DNA of 64,000 bases from Verticillium longisporum (GCA_019188255.1 JAETXT010000010.1:496001-560000), one strand, 5' to 3'; counted from the first letter of the stretch, positions 1-15,065 are shown. Notes: generated by a model from the letters alone, not told the origin. A program made the numbers and translations.

Positions 1-703
1 CTGGCATGGCGATGGAAAAAGGGAGCCCCTGCTTGACACCCGGGTTGACGTGTTTACCGCCCGATCGGTCCTTTGTTCTTGGTTTGGGTTTGGCGCCGAG
101 CCAATACCGATGGCGCGGCCACCCAAGCCATTCGATGGCGGCCATTCGGCAGAGATGGATCACTGACTGCCTGGGGTCTACCACCTCAGCCTTGCTCAGG
201 TCGCTTGATCGAGTGACTCAAGGTCCCTGTTTTCAGTGCTCCACATACCTGCCTAGGCACCTGGGGCACCCCCTGCCGACGGCAGCCCGGCGAAGGCGCT
301 GTAGGCACTTTAAGGTAGGTGGGTGCCCTGTACATGTCCCTACCTGGCCTGTGCTGCCCTGCAACAGCGCTAGCTCCGAACCCTCCACCTCCACGGGCAA
401 AGGCTTGCTGACGTCGGTCAATGACCATTAAAACAGCTGACGTCCTCCGAGCAACCATCGTCCAACAACCAACACCAGCATCTGTACCACCATTTGAACC
501 CAGCATCGTGTGTCACCAGTCCTCATCCAGCGAATCCTTCATCCATCACTACGTCAATCGGGCCCCCCTGGGTCAACTCGAGTGCTCGATCTTCCTTTCG
601 ACCGACATCTCACTTCGTCGATACCCTAGAACGTGGGCAAGCAACCCCCACGCACCCTGAGGCACGCCTACGAAGGGACGTTCCGGCAATACAAACCCCA
701 AGC
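1..703. other. Upstream region and 5' leader of the Vam7 gene
   Basis: No supported gene. The reading frame of the next gene is open back to an ATG at 494, but that extension is Pro/Ser/His-rich and lies before a good PX-domain start, so I treat it as 5' leader. The window edge may cut off part of a neighbouring gene. Confidence 0.5.
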
Positions 704-1810
704 ATGGCGCCTCCCGCCGAAATCTCCATCCCCTCGACGATTCTTTCTACCGGCGAGTCGAAACCCTTCACCCTCTACAACATCCCCCTGCGCCGGCCCC
801 TGCGCCCCTTCGTCGTGCAGAAGCGCTACTCCGACTTTGCCAGCCTCCACAGCAGCCTGACGACGCACGTGGGCTCGCCGCCGCCGGCACCCCTCCCCCA
901 GAAGTCGTGGTTCAAATCGACCGTCTCGTCGCCCGAGCTCACCGAGAACCGCCGCCGCGGCCTGGAACACTACCTCCGCACCATTGCCGAATCACCCGAC
1001 CGCCGATGGCGCGACACGCCCGCCTGGCGTGCCTTCCTCAACCTCCCGTCGGGCGGGTCGGCCGCCGGGTCGGCCATCTCGTCCGGCGGTCTGTCTAGGC
1101 CGCAGCAGGCCGGCGCCGGCGACCCGGGCACCTGGCTCGACATGCACCGCGAGATGAAGGCGTGCCTGCACGAGGCGCGGCTGGCGCTGGCGCGGCGCGA
1201 CGGCGCCGCCGAGGCGGGCAACGGCACGGGCGCCGCGGAAGCGGGCGCCGCGGCCAAGCGCGCGCTCGTCAAGGCCGGCACCGTGGGGTTCAGCCTGACG
1301 GACGGGCTCAAGGCCATGCAGGAGGGCGGGCGCCTGGGCGACGGCGAGCTGCGGCGGAGGCGCGACCTGCTGTCGAGCGCCAAGGTCGAGAGGGAGGGGC
1401 TCGACAGGCTGAGCAACAGCTTCGCGTCGGCGCAGGTAGCCCACCAGGGCCAGGGCGGCGGCGGCGGGCGCGAGGGCATCGCGCCAGCGGGGGACAAGGC
1501 GGCGTTGCTCGGGGCGGCGGCGTCGCGGGCGCGCCCCGGCGGCCGCGTGCTCGGGGCGCCGCTGCCTGAGACGGAGAGGACGCGCGAGCTCGACAACGAG
1601 GGCGTGCTGCAGCTGCAGAAGCAGATGATGGGCGAGCAGGACCAGCAGGTCGAGGCCCTCGGCGCCATCATCCGCCGCCAGAAGGAGATGGGCCTGCAGA
1701 TCAACGAGGAGATCGAGGCGACGACCGACATGCTCGACCGCATGAACGAGGACGTCGACCGCGTCGGCGGCAAGGTGCGCGTCGCCAAGAACCGCATCAA
1801 GAAGCTCTGA
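704..1810 (+). CDS. VAM7: Vam7-like vacuolar SNARE with PX domain (intronless)
   Basis: A 368-residue protein. The N-terminus (about residues 1-110) is a PX domain: a long beta region is followed by the phosphoinositide-contacting segment QKRYSDF, a proline-rich loop, and a helical end (RRRGLEHYLRTIAES). The middle is Ala/Gly-rich low complexity. The last 65 residues form a Qc-SNARE coiled coil starting at LDNEGVLQLQKQ, with the zero-layer glutamine in GLQINEE; there is no C-terminal membrane anchor. This order (PX, linker, SNAP-25-like Qc SNARE, no TM) is that of Vam7, the soluble SNARE recruited by PI3P to the vacuole for homotypic fusion. The start at 704 (MAPPAEIS) fits the PX border; an in-frame ATG at 494 would add 70 unstructured residues. 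The third position is strongly GC-biased. Function is inferred from domain order. Confidence 0.88.
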   Translation: MAPPAEISIPSTILSTGESKPFTLYNIPLRRPLRPFVVQKRYSDFASLHSSLTTHVGSPPPAPLPQKSWFKSTVSSPELTENRRRGLEHYLRTIAESPDRRWRDTPAWRAFLNLPSGGSAAGSAISSGGLSRPQQAGAGDPGTWLDMHREMKACLHEARLALARRDGAAEAGNGTGAAEAGAAAKRALVKAGTVGFSLTDGLKAMQEGGRLGDGELRRRRDLLSSAKVEREGLDRLSNSFASAQVAHQGQGGGGGREGIAPAGDKAALLGAAASRARPGGRVLGAPLPETERTRELDNEGVLQLQKQMMGEQDQQVEALGAIIRRQKEMGLQINEEIEATTDMLDRMNEDVDRVGGKVRVAKNRIKKL

Positions 1811-4488
1811 CTGGGTGCCGTCCTTCTTCTTCTTCTCCGCGGCGTCCTCGGCGTGGCCGCCGTCGTGGTCTGGGCGCGCATGCTGGCCGGGGCGTGTGCG
1901 GGTGTCATTGCGTGGTGTTTGGAGTTTGCCGTTATGGTTCTCGGGACGCGCGCTCGTCGATGATGAGCGCCGCCGGCGATTGTTTGCTACTTGTACTCAG
2001 GTTCATCGACAGCATGTACTATCTAATACCAGACTGAGGTGAAATATGGTCTTCTCCAAGCTGCATGAGAAATTGATGCTGGGCCAAGATATTGGTTGAC
2101 GATTTGACTTGCCCTGCTACTTCATCGCGATGGTCTTGAAACTTTACGTATGTCATTCGATTCTGCCTACCTGGTTTTGCGTGATACGTCCGACTATCAA
2201 CTCGAAAATGCCCAGTTTGATCAATCCACAAGCCCACAAGCTACATATCACCTTGACCGCAATTGGTGGCCCAACCTAAACAAAGACCGTCCCAAGTCCA
2301 ACGTCGCCCGCAGCGGTCCCACGTGTCAGCTGCAGCGCTCGCATCCCTGTGCCGGCATCATCGCAACGCAGGGTCCATTTCGTAATCTCTCTTCACAAAA
2401 GCTTGACAAGCAACTTTGCAGCAACACAAATACGCAGATCAAGCCCGTCTTCCCTCCAGCCTGTTCTCGTTTTCGTCTCCTCGCAATCCGAATCTGGAAA
2501 CGGACAGGTCACGAGCGCCGGCGCCAAAAGCAAGTAGCAGCGCTGGCTCCGCCGCGGTGGCGCTACGTCACTTAGCGCCGCGGAAGACGAGGGACGACCC
2601 GGGGTTGCTGGGCAACGGGCGTGATCCGTGATGTGATGAGATTTCCGCTCGCATGGTGCCCTCCATCCGCTCTTTGTTTGACAACCTTTTCCATTGTCGA
2701 CGGCCATCTCATTTTGTTCTTCGTCCTCGCCAAGGGGTGGGTTCCTTTGAGATGGTCCCATTAGCGAGACAGCCCTTCAAGCTCCATGGGCGAGGATCGC
2801 GAATTTCGTTCGAAGCCTTTAAGAGTCATCTCGTCGCTGATACCTCCAGCCGCCTGACAGAGGAAATCCATGTCCCCCACCAGCTGCAAGAGCGTGCACG
2901 ACGCCTGGCCCTGACTCTGGCTGTTCCGCGATTCGCTGCACGGGTGGAGCGCAGGACGCCCATTGACCGCTAGATGAGCATCACGGTGAGCCTGTTGGAG
3001 GGCGAAGCGTCTTTTCTGTCGTGGGATTGGGCCGTCCGGCAAGTCTTCCAGTGAGGGGGTTCAGCTTGGATGATGTGGCGAGGTCAACAGGCTGCGTTTT
3101 TTTGAATTTATCCGAGTGGTCGGCGGGTCGACGAAGCCTGCGCACGATAACGTTCGTTGGTCGCTGGGCATTGCCCGAAGCTCAGCACCTGAGAAAAAGA
3201 GAGACAAGGGATCGAGGAGGGGGATCATGATGCGATACGAAATATCCTGTTTTGGTTGAACAGGCAGCCACGGGGATTCGTGGGAACTGGCTGTTCGTGA
3301 GAGAACAGGGGTGGAAGCTCAGGAGCTGCCTCTGGTACCATGTAAAATGAGGGGAGAGTTTTGCGGGTTCCCGAGTGTGCCGTTGACGAACAGCCAGAGC
3401 TCAGGATTTTGCATCCAACAAACGAGCAACGGTCATTGTCCTTCATGGTAGAGTCTTCTCTCTACGTATTCTTGATGATCGTGCTTCATGCGAGAGAGGT
3501 GGTACTGGTACTGTTGTACATGTGCTTGTAGTTCTGGCGCCTGTCAAAACGACCTCGTGGAACGCTGGCGCCAGCGACGATGACAGGGGCGCACAGCCAC
3601 TGAAACCACCCACAACCAGGTCTCTGCTCCTGCCCCGTACGGCGGGCCGCCACTGCTACGCCGCGCTATGCCCCTTCTATGCAAGAGTCACTGTGGCCCG
3701 CCTCCACCTCTCCTGCCCCCCCGGGGCGCACCACGACACCTACCTTACCTTAGACTGGGCCCTTCCCCCCCTTCCCCCATGCACCTTCCGACTCGAAAGT
3801 AAACACATCCTAGGTGCTTCCCCGACAAGAAAGATTCTTCACCCCTTCGCCTGTTGCCGCCCCTACTTCCCCCCTCAAGACCTTTTCTTGACACCATCGC
3901 CAACTCATAATAACCAGCAGCTGCAATTGAACCTCGAGCCTCTCCTGGCTCTCCGCGAATCCCGCATCGCAAGTCGTAGCCAGCCAGATCCGGGCCCCAT
4001 CTCGGCTTTGGATACTGAACGACAATACGACTCAACAGCCTGGAGCTTGGACACCAGCATTCCTCCAACACACTACTTTCTGGGAGCCTGGCGTTCGTTG
4101 TACATCTTCCTTTTTCGTAGGTGCAAGAAAATTCCGTCCGGCCATCGATCGAAGGTCCTGTTTGTTTAGCAGAACACATCGCCCGATCATCAATCCACCT
4201 TCTCCTACTGGCTGTTGAACCTTGGCGGGAGTCGAGCTGACGAGCGCCATGATAGTCCAATCTTCGCGACGTCACCAACACAAATGGCCACCCAAAGACA
4301 CCACATTCGACCCCTCCGATCTTGACCTGCAGTCCTGAGTTGCTGCACCCGCACTTTTGCCCTGAGCCCCTCAGCTCTGCTTGGCGACCGTGCTCCGAGC
4401 ATCGCCACTGTTGTCCGACTGCCCCGGTATCTACAGCGGTGACCCCTGAAGGACCTTCGTGCCTGACAACGCATCACAACAACGCAAC
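1811..4488. other. Intergenic region
   Basis: About 2.7 kb without a supported gene. From about 3600 on, the plus strand becomes C/T-rich (long CCC/CTT tracts), as expected for the promoter and 5' leader of the next plus-strand gene. I see no RNA gene or mobile element. Confidence 0.5.
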
Positions 4489-4649
4489 ATGAGCCACCAA
4501 GGTCCCCGCCCCCTCCGCCGCCCCATGGCGAGAACCCTAAAACCACGAGCGGCGGCGGCGGCGGCGGTGGTGGCCTGGGTCCTGGCAACTACGACATCTT
4601 TGTTATCCCGCAACGTGACAAAGGCGGAGGATTCATTTACCTGCCCTCC
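4489..4649 (+). other. Probable N-terminal coding segment, out of frame with its ATG
   Basis: The frame of the following gene is open back to 4467 without an ATG. It encodes a proline run, then a glycine run, then a protein-like segment containing NYDIFVIPQRD and GGGFIYLPS directly before residue 1 of the ATG-started product. An ATG at 4489 (MSHQG) lies in another frame. One extra C in the C runs at 4504-4513 would join the two. Either the assembly lost a base or an upstream exon supplies the start. Confidence 0.5.
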
Positions 4650-6692
4650 ATGAGTCCCAACGGCCCCAGCTTCGCCGCTGGTTTTGCTTCCGCCCTCGTG
4701 CTGGTCGTCATATTCCAGAGTATGGCGCCAGCCTTTCAAGTATGGTGGAGCAACTTCCAAGGCATGGGCAGCATGGGCATGACTCTCTTGTTGATAGCAG
4801 TCGCCATCGGGGCGTGGGCCTGGGGTAAGTCGCAGGCCGCGCAGGCCGAGGCCTCTTCGTCAAACGCCGGTGGCCACGCCGGCACCGGAGGCTCCTACGG
4901 CGCCCGACCGAATCCACAGGCGCACAGCAGCCCGCCTCCCAACGCTGGTGGCCCACCTCCGCCGCCACACAACGAACCACCCCCCTCGAACCAGAATCGC
5001 GGAGGAGGCCCCAAGACCTCCTGGCAACAAGCACCGCCTCAGCCGGAAGAAGCGCCTCCGCCGGAACCTGCACGGCCCGAGACGCCGCCTCCAAGACCAA
5101 AGACGCCTCCGAGGCCGAAAACGCCTCCGCCGAGGCCCAAGACACCACCCTCGAGGGCGAAGAGTCCGCAGCCAAAGCCAAAAACGCCGACGCCTGCGCC
5201 GCCTCCCAAACCGAAGGAGGATTCGACGTGGGAGAAGGCCCGCGAGGAAACCAGGAGGAGAGAGGCTGAGCGCAAGGCAAAGCTTGAGGAAGAGAAACGG
5301 AAAGCCGAGGCCGCCCGCAGGTTACGCGAGTTCCGAGAGAAGGAGGCTCGTGAACGAGAAAGACGCGACAAGGAAGCTCGTGAGCAGCGGGAGAAGTTGG
5401 AGCGAGAAAATAAGGAAAAGGAAGAGCTCAAGGCGAGGCTTGAGAAGGAGACGCGAGAACGAGAACGGCTCGAAAAGGAAAAGGCTGATAGGGAAGCCAA
5501 AGAACAGGAAGATGCTCGCAAGAAGGAGATAGAAGATCTTCGTAGGAAGGAGGCCTGGGAGAGGAAGAAGCGTGAGATGGAACTCAAGATCAAGCGCGAG
5601 GCGGAGGAGAAGTCCAAACGCGAGGCGGAGGAGGCCGCGCAGAAGGCTCGCCAGGGAAGTACGTATGCTTACTCGGGGGTCGGCGAGAAGACCAGCCTCC
5701 GAGACGGCGCCAAAGCTCCAGCCCCCCCGTCTTCACCCTCGCCAACAAAGCCTGCTCCTTCTACAGCTCCGACGAACAACGCGCGGCCGCCGGCCCCATC
5801 TGCCTCTGCCTCGGCGAGGACGCACTTGCGACCCGACGACGATGCGTACTCGTATCGTCCGTACGACACTCCCAAGTCGTCTCGCCGAACGGCGCCATCC
5901 TCCGTGGGCTCCGAATCGTCCTGGGCGCACTCCGCCACGACGGCCCGCACGACGCCGCCGCCTAGCATGCGCGGTCCATACACGACGAAGGATCCCGACA
6001 AGATTGTGATCAAGGCGGTGTATCTGTTCATGAACCAGTACGCCAAGACGCCGGCTAGCAACTTGCTTTCGGGGATCGGCACGGTGACGGACGGCCTCAT
6101 TCTCCGGATCACCACCGAGGGTCTCTTCATCGACGACGATGTTCGAGGCGTCCCGCAGCGAGAGTGGGATGTCAAAGCATGGACACTGAAGCTTGTCGAG
6201 GTATGGTGTCCCCCGCACTGCCTGTCTGGTTCTTCGTCTTCTTCTGGGTCTGGCCCATCTGCAAACCAACCGACGAGCTTTCTGCACAAGATGGCGCAAG
6301 CGCAGCGTGCTACTCGCAACTCGGCGGCGGACAGGGGCGCCAACAAGCCTTACCTCGGCGATGAGGCTGAGGGATACCTGGCCGAGATGTTAAAATCCTG
6401 CAAGGAGTGCTGCCGTCTCGGCCTGTGCGAGAGCAAGCTACGCAACACGAACATGCCGTCTTCCGCCGGACAGACGGGAGAGTGGAAGTCCAAGGGGCTG
6501 CATGTGCTGCGAGCCACGGTGCGGGATCAGGAGGGCAAGCGCTACTTGTTCGTCGTGGACGAGGAGGAGGCGTGGAAGCTGTCAGTCGGCCTCTCTCGAC
6601 TGCGCAAAGGGACCCAGGTGCGTCAACTGGGGGTCAGCGGCATGACGGCGACGGATGCGAGAACAACGCTCGACCTGCTGGGTTGGGTGTAG
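4650..6692 (+). CDS. Conserved fungal protein: two N-terminal TM segments, Pro-rich region, long coiled coil, C-terminal globular domain
   Basis: As written, 680 residues from the ATG at 4650. The order is: two hydrophobic segments (about residues 8-26 and 42-58); a Pro-rich, PRPKTPP-repeat region (about 80-190); a charged Glu/Arg/Lys single-helix or coiled-coil region (about 192-336); a Ser/Pro/Ala low-complexity linker; and a compact C-terminal domain (about 450-680) that begins at the YTTKDPDKIVIKAVYLFMNQ segment and ends in LLGWV. I recognise it only as a conserved fungal hypothetical protein. The TM hairpin suggests an organelle-membrane protein with the coiled coil exposed, but function is unknown. 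No intron is needed in this frame. The true N-terminus probably lies 50 residues or more upstream (4489-4649), where the frame is interrupted. The highly charged helix makes similarity searches prone to false coiled-coil hits. Confidence 0.75.
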   Translation: MSPNGPSFAAGFASALVLVVIFQSMAPAFQVWWSNFQGMGSMGMTLLLIAVAIGAWAWGKSQAAQAEASSSNAGGHAGTGGSYGARPNPQAHSSPPPNAGGPPPPPHNEPPPSNQNRGGGPKTSWQQAPPQPEEAPPPEPARPETPPPRPKTPPRPKTPPPRPKTPPSRAKSPQPKPKTPTPAPPPKPKEDSTWEKAREETRRREAERKAKLEEEKRKAEAARRLREFREKEARERERRDKEAREQREKLERENKEKEELKARLEKETRERERLEKEKADREAKEQEDARKKEIEDLRRKEAWERKKREMELKIKREAEEKSKREAEEAAQKARQGSTYAYSGVGEKTSLRDGAKAPAPPSSPSPTKPAPSTAPTNNARPPAPSASASARTHLRPDDDAYSYRPYDTPKSSRRTAPSSVGSESSWAHSATTARTTPPPSMRGPYTTKDPDKIVIKAVYLFMNQYAKTPASNLLSGIGTVTDGLILRITTEGLFIDDDVRGVPQREWDVKAWTLKLVEVWCPPHCLSGSSSSSGSGPSANQPTSFLHKMAQAQRATRNSAADRGANKPYLGDEAEGYLAEMLKSCKECCRLGLCESKLRNTNMPSSAGQTGEWKSKGLHVLRATVRDQEGKRYLFVVDEEEAWKLSVGLSRLRKGTQVRQLGVSGMTATDARTTLDLLGWV

Positions 6693-8951
6693 TTGGATGG
6701 TGAAGGGTGATTGAGGCCATGTCGGGCGACGACAGGAAGGTAGGCTGGGAATTCATGCAGCAGCGCGGCGTTTTGATAGCGGGATGCTGTTACGAGAAGG
6801 GGCATCTGGAATGCGTGGCAATTTGGATGCATAGCAGAGCGCGGAATGCATTGAGCGTCTTGGCAGTAACCCGTCATGATACCCTGGCGGAACAGGCATA
6901 CAGACTGTTTAACCACATATTCACGTTTTCTAATCACTCATTTACGACTGACTGATCAAGTGCTATAAGCAATAGAAGTGAGGCTCAAATCTTGGGGCGA
7001 ACTGTATGAAGCGGACGAAGACCGTCGATGGGAATCGTGGGTGATATACTAGCCCGCCCTGGCTCCGACCTCTTCTCTTTTCATGCTAAGGGACCTGTGC
7101 CTTGATCAATTCCCGAACCGCTCTCCGTCTTCCGGCTGGTCATGAAAGGTCCTCGGTTCACTCGGCTCGAATAAGCGACGCATGGACATGGTAATAAAGA
7201 GAACCCCCTGAGGGCACCACGTCGGAGCGATGTCACGTAATGTCATGCGTCGAACGTTAAGCTCTGACGAACCAAAGACGGTTCCGAGCCTTTTGCTGCT
7301 GTCAAAACTTCCATTATCTCACGCAACATCTTACAGTACATGTTCAGGTAGAAATTCGAAGATAGGCCCCATGGAGACGGATCGCCCTGCGCATCTCGGG
7401 CACGTTAGTGCAGGTCCCGTCCGCGTGGATGGGAAGTGGCACGTCGTGTGTGATAAGGAAGAGGAGTGGGTTTCCCACGTGGTTCCCATATGGGCAGTAA
7501 GAGAGAGAGGAAGAGAGCGTTGATCACTATTTTCTTTTCCAATGGGTCTTTTCTTATCACGGACGAAATGTGCATGACGTACTTGGTATGACCGCCCCTC
7601 GGATAGCGTAGGCGGCAAGGCGTTCAGGTGTGCGCGCGCGGTCTAATCGGGTTATTTCCCACATGTTCGCCTGCAGGAAACGGGTCCCATGTTGCGAGAA
7701 AGGTCGAGGTACTCCGTCAGTTTGCGCTTGGGGCCGTGGGCCGAGTGAACATGATCATCTCCCCCGTCCCCTCCCTAATTGGAGAGCGAGTTGGGAGTTT
7801 GGGTGCAGTGTCGTTGGAGACAATGGACGGGGAGCTCTTATCTCGCGCTAGCGGACAAAGGGCGTCGGAGAACCCATCTTGTGGTGATTGATCGTTAACT
7901 CGAGGGGGCGCGCGCTATTGTAATCGTTCTCGGATTCAGGAACGCGCTGTTTGTGCGCCTGGTGGATCGGGTCCGGCGACGAAGCCGACTCGATGACCGT
8001 TGGGACCGGATTGTCGGGATGATGGGGGACCGTTGGGCGAGTTCATGCTCTTTTTTTCATGTTCGTGGTGAAGGCGGGCGCCTATCTCGAGAACCTATTT
8101 GTGTAGTAGTGGAAAAGGCTGTGCTGTGGAAACACGACTCGACACTGCAACTTGCTTGGACTATATTAAACTTTCTGAAGTTTTGATCATGAACTCCGCC
8201 AACGTGACTGATGTTGTCGAATTAACACAACACTCCATTACCCATCTGACCTTGACCATGAATGATCATTGAGCCTCCAGTTGCAAACAAGCCAAAACCC
8301 GATGTCGGAACCGATCAATGCCCGAAAGAGGAGCCCTTATCAGTCGACGTGCAAAGCCGCTGGGGTATCAGAATCGATAGCGCACCTTTGACATGGCCCC
8401 CAGCGTAACCCCACGGTGGACATCGCATGGCGTGACATCCAGGAACCAGGACGGCGGCCGTCGGGCGAGGGGCGGGGAAGTCGTACCGTGGGCCTTTTGC
8501 TTCGGAATCGCGGCATCTCGAGAAGCTGCGCCAGGACCATCACCGCGAGTAACCCCCCCCCCCAGCTGGTGAGGCGGTTCAATTTGGCCCGGGTCTCGCT
8601 GCTGATAAGACCTTGCCTTGCATGCGCAATCCCAGCTGCCAAATGCGGTTTGGACGGCCAAGGCTTCGTTTCCTTGGTGTTAGTCCTAGTCATGACTGAC
8701 CTCGCGACTGGGATCGTCAGCGCGGGAGATGGGCAGAAACAAACAGGGGCAGCTTGTCGCTGGCCCAAACCGGCCGGCCTGTCATTGATTGCGACGCGAC
8801 GTTGTGCCCCCTCTTTCCAGGGTCTTGTTGCGAATACACGCTGCGGGAGTATAAAGAAGTCGTGGTTGCAGGCTCCTCGAGACGACAGATGTGTATAGCC
8901 AGAGCGAGAAACAATCGAAGCCTGCAGAGTCAAGGGACACCAAGCATCGTC
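6693..8951. other. Intergenic region with amidase promoter
   Basis: About 2.3 kb with no supported gene. It contains an 11-C homopolymer at 8553-8563. The last 100 bases hold the likely core promoter of the amidase gene. Confidence 0.5.
8850..8856 (+). promoter_or_regulatory. TATA box of the amidase gene
   Basis: TATAAAG lies 96 bases before the ATG at 8952, a usual distance for a fungal TATA box with a short leader. Transcript start not known. Confidence 0.45.
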
Positions 8952-10877
8952 ATGCGCTCCTTTGCTCTCCTCAGCCTTGGCTTCATCGCCTCGGCGGCCG
9001 CCCAACTCGTCCAGACCGGCGCCTCCGTCAAGCTTAATGACGTTTACTACTACGTTTCCCCGTACTCGCAGGGCAAGGCTTACGATGGGCCCTTCAACGT
9101 CAAGAGCCTGCCTCGTGCCTTTGGTTTCACGCCCATCACCGTCGTCGCTGACGAGCTCGAGAAGGAGTCGCTCGAAGGTCTCTTCGGCAACTGGACGACC
9201 AAGGACGACGTCTGGCAGCCCGCATTCCTGTCGACCATCTTCCTCGCGGGCCAAAAGACGCCCTGCCTGACCAAGGCCAGCTACCACGAGGACGTCTCCT
9301 CCATCGTCGTGCCTCTCAACAAGGACGCCAAGCTTCCCTCGGGCCCTTACTTCCTCGACACCTCCAGCGGCGAGGTATACCAGGCCTTCCGTCTGTACGC
9401 CGACTTTGCCGGCGCCTTCACCGAGTCTCTAATCCAGGCGCCCAAGGGCGACCTCTTCCAGCCCCTTTCTGCCCAGATCCCTGCTTCCGCCTCTTTGACC
9501 ATCGGTGTCCCCTCGCGCTTGTACTTTACCAAGACGGCCGAGAAGCCCCTGGCTGGCGTCCGCATTGGTGTGAAGGACATTTACGACCTTGCTGGCGTGA
9601 AAAAGTCCAACGGCAACCGCGCCTGGTACGGCCTTTACCCTGCCGCCGGCAAGACGGCAACGGCCATCCAGAACCTCATTGACGCCGGTGGTATCGTCGT
9701 CGGCTACCAAAAGACGTCACAATTCGCCAACGGCGAGTCACCCACTGCCGACTGGGTCGACTACCACGCGCCCTTCAACCCACGTGGCGATGGCTATAAC
9801 AACCCCTCCTCCTCGTCTGCCGGTGCCGGCGCCTCCGTAGCGTCCTACCAATGGCTTGACATCGCCGTCGGCTCCGACACGGGCGGTTCCATTCGCGGCC
9901 CTGCCGGTGTCCAAGGCCTCTTCGGCAACCGCCCCTCGCATGGCCTCGTCTCCCTTGCCAACGTCATGCCTCTGTCGCCGACCCTCGACACCCCGGGTTT
10001 CCTCGTTCGCGACCCTGAGATCTGGGACGCCGCCAGCAAGGCTATGTACCAGGGCAACTACACCTCCTTCGCCAGAGGCAAGGCCAAGTACCCCACCAAA
10101 CTCCTGACCCTTGGCTTCCCCGCCTCAACGACACCCGCTGGCCGCATCCTCAACGACTTTGCCGCCAAGCTCGCCAGTCACGTCGGCGGCAAGCTGACGG
10201 CCCTGGACCTCAATGCAGCCTGGTCATCCTCGGTGCCAGCCGGCGCAAAGGGCGCGTCGCTCAGCGACCTCCTCTCTACGACGTACGCGACCCTCATCAC
10301 CAAGGAGCAGATTGCCCTTGTCCGCGAGCCCTTCTACGCCGACTACGCCGCGGCCCACGGCGGACGCCGCCCCTTCGTGAACCCTGTGCCCCTCTCCCGC
10401 TGGGGCTGGGGCGACTCGGTCCCGGATAGCTGGCACGCCGACGCGTTGGCGAACAAGACGCTCTTCATGGACTGGTTCAACTCGGAGGTTGTGCCGGCAT
10501 CCAGCGACGCCGCCCAGTGCACCGAATCGCTCGTCCTCTACGTCGGCAGCACCGGGTCTGCGAGCCCAAGGAACAGGTACACAAGCGCACCGGGCGTGCC
10601 GCTCGCCTCCAGCAGCAGTCGTATCTCCGTCTTTGCCGAGGTGCCTGACCTTGTGTTCCCGCACGGCGAGGTCGCGAGCCTTAGTAGCATTACCGGTGTC
10701 GAGGAGAAGCTCCCTGTGGCCGTGGACATTATGGCTGCCAAGGGGTGCGATGGAGTCAACGTCAAGCTGGCGAAGGGACTTGGGGCCGAGGGTGTGCTGA
10801 CGGTGCCCAAGGCGGGAGCGACACTGGAGGGTGGCGAGGTGCTGTTGAGGAGAGATGAGGTGCATGGTTACTATTAG
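8952..10877 (+). CDS. Secreted amidase-signature hydrolase with Arp1-like N-terminal domain
   Basis: A 641-residue intronless protein. Residues 1-18 form a signal peptide (MRSFALLSLGFIASAAAQ). An N-terminal beta-rich domain of about 180 residues resembles the region preceding the amidase domain in fungal proteins labelled scytalone-dehydratase-like Arp1. The amidase-signature domain follows with its Ser-cisSer-Lys triad visible: Lys208 in GVKDIYD, Ser289 in the SSSAGAG loop, and Ser313 in GSDTGGSIRG. The family hydrolyses amide bonds in small molecules; the substrate cannot be read from sequence. The start at 8952 is chosen because it begins the signal peptide and lies 96 bases after a TATA box; the frame is open further upstream to 8754. 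Codon use is strongly C-ending, suggesting good expression. The SSSAGAG loop departs from the usual GGSSGGS form, so catalytic activity should not be taken for granted. Confidence 0.85.
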   Translation: MRSFALLSLGFIASAAAQLVQTGASVKLNDVYYYVSPYSQGKAYDGPFNVKSLPRAFGFTPITVVADELEKESLEGLFGNWTTKDDVWQPAFLSTIFLAGQKTPCLTKASYHEDVSSIVVPLNKDAKLPSGPYFLDTSSGEVYQAFRLYADFAGAFTESLIQAPKGDLFQPLSAQIPASASLTIGVPSRLYFTKTAEKPLAGVRIGVKDIYDLAGVKKSNGNRAWYGLYPAAGKTATAIQNLIDAGGIVVGYQKTSQFANGESPTADWVDYHAPFNPRGDGYNNPSSSSAGAGASVASYQWLDIAVGSDTGGSIRGPAGVQGLFGNRPSHGLVSLANVMPLSPTLDTPGFLVRDPEIWDAASKAMYQGNYTSFARGKAKYPTKLLTLGFPASTTPAGRILNDFAAKLASHVGGKLTALDLNAAWSSSVPAGAKGASLSDLLSTTYATLITKEQIALVREPFYADYAAAHGGRRPFVNPVPLSRWGWGDSVPDSWHADALANKTLFMDWFNSEVVPASSDAAQCTESLVLYVGSTGSASPRNRYTSAPGVPLASSSSRISVFAEVPDLVFPHGEVASLSSITGVEEKLPVAVDIMAAKGCDGVNVKLAKGLGAEGVLTVPKAGATLEGGEVLLRRDEVHGYY

Positions 10878-14354
<3,477 letters not shown>

Positions 14355-15065
14355 ACGTGTGCGCACTCTGGCAGTGTGACACGTGAGCGGAAGAATATAT
14401 AATAGACAGCCTCTATGGCCCATAGTAAAGGATGGACCTGCCTGGATAGACTGGACCATTTGAATGAATGAAAGAAACGAAGCCTTTGGATATATCAATT
14501 GTTCTCGAGAGAACAGCTGCAAGTGTTTGGAGTATTGGACCTGCCCTGCAATGTTCGTTTGCAGATTTGCTGTGAAGTCAAGTTAGTGCAGGGGACATGC
14601 TACGATCGCCCGGCACCAAGCGAGGGAGGGTGGGCGCTGTGCCGCACCCTGCACTGCAGGCAGCTGCTGTGAAACCCCTTCGCGCGTATTTGGTTCAATC
14701 AAATGGTACATGATTCTGCGAGATCATGTTACACACAGGTTGGCTTTTCATAGCACAAGAACAACGTCAAGTGGTCATACAGCCCAGAATCGGAAGCAGA
14801 AGACAGAGACGGGCGACGTTAATTTGATGCGACAGGTCCTTTCATTATTCAGATACGCTCTTTGGATCCAACTCCAAACCCCACCAAATAGTCGTGATTA
14901 CCATCAAAAACAGACCTTCAGGCCGCCGAAGGAATGCAAGAAGCGAAAACTCAAACTCCACTCCGCCATAGCCAGAAGAAACCCCCAGCAGTGCAGCACT
15001 GAACCTTCCTGGAAGCCCGTATATGCGAGAGGCGATAGGCAGAAGCTACTGTTTCACCGAGAGAA
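14355..15065. other. Intergenic region between converging genes
   Basis: Holds the 3' ends of the mannitol dehydrogenase (+) and CFEM (-) genes. Nothing else seen. Confidence 0.5.

Noticed and set aside
970..1908. A 312-residue minus-strand frame opposite Vam7
   Set aside because: Arg/Pro/Ser-rich product typical of the antisense of GC-rich coding DNA; sense strand has PX and SNARE motifs.
3522..4169. A 215-residue plus-strand frame before the coiled-coil gene
   Set aside because: Pro/Leu/Thr-rich product of a CT-rich leader, no domain; the region fits promoter and 5' UTR.
8553..8563. C11 homopolymer as a functional site
   Set aside because: Single simple run far from a start site; likely to be a length-error spot only.
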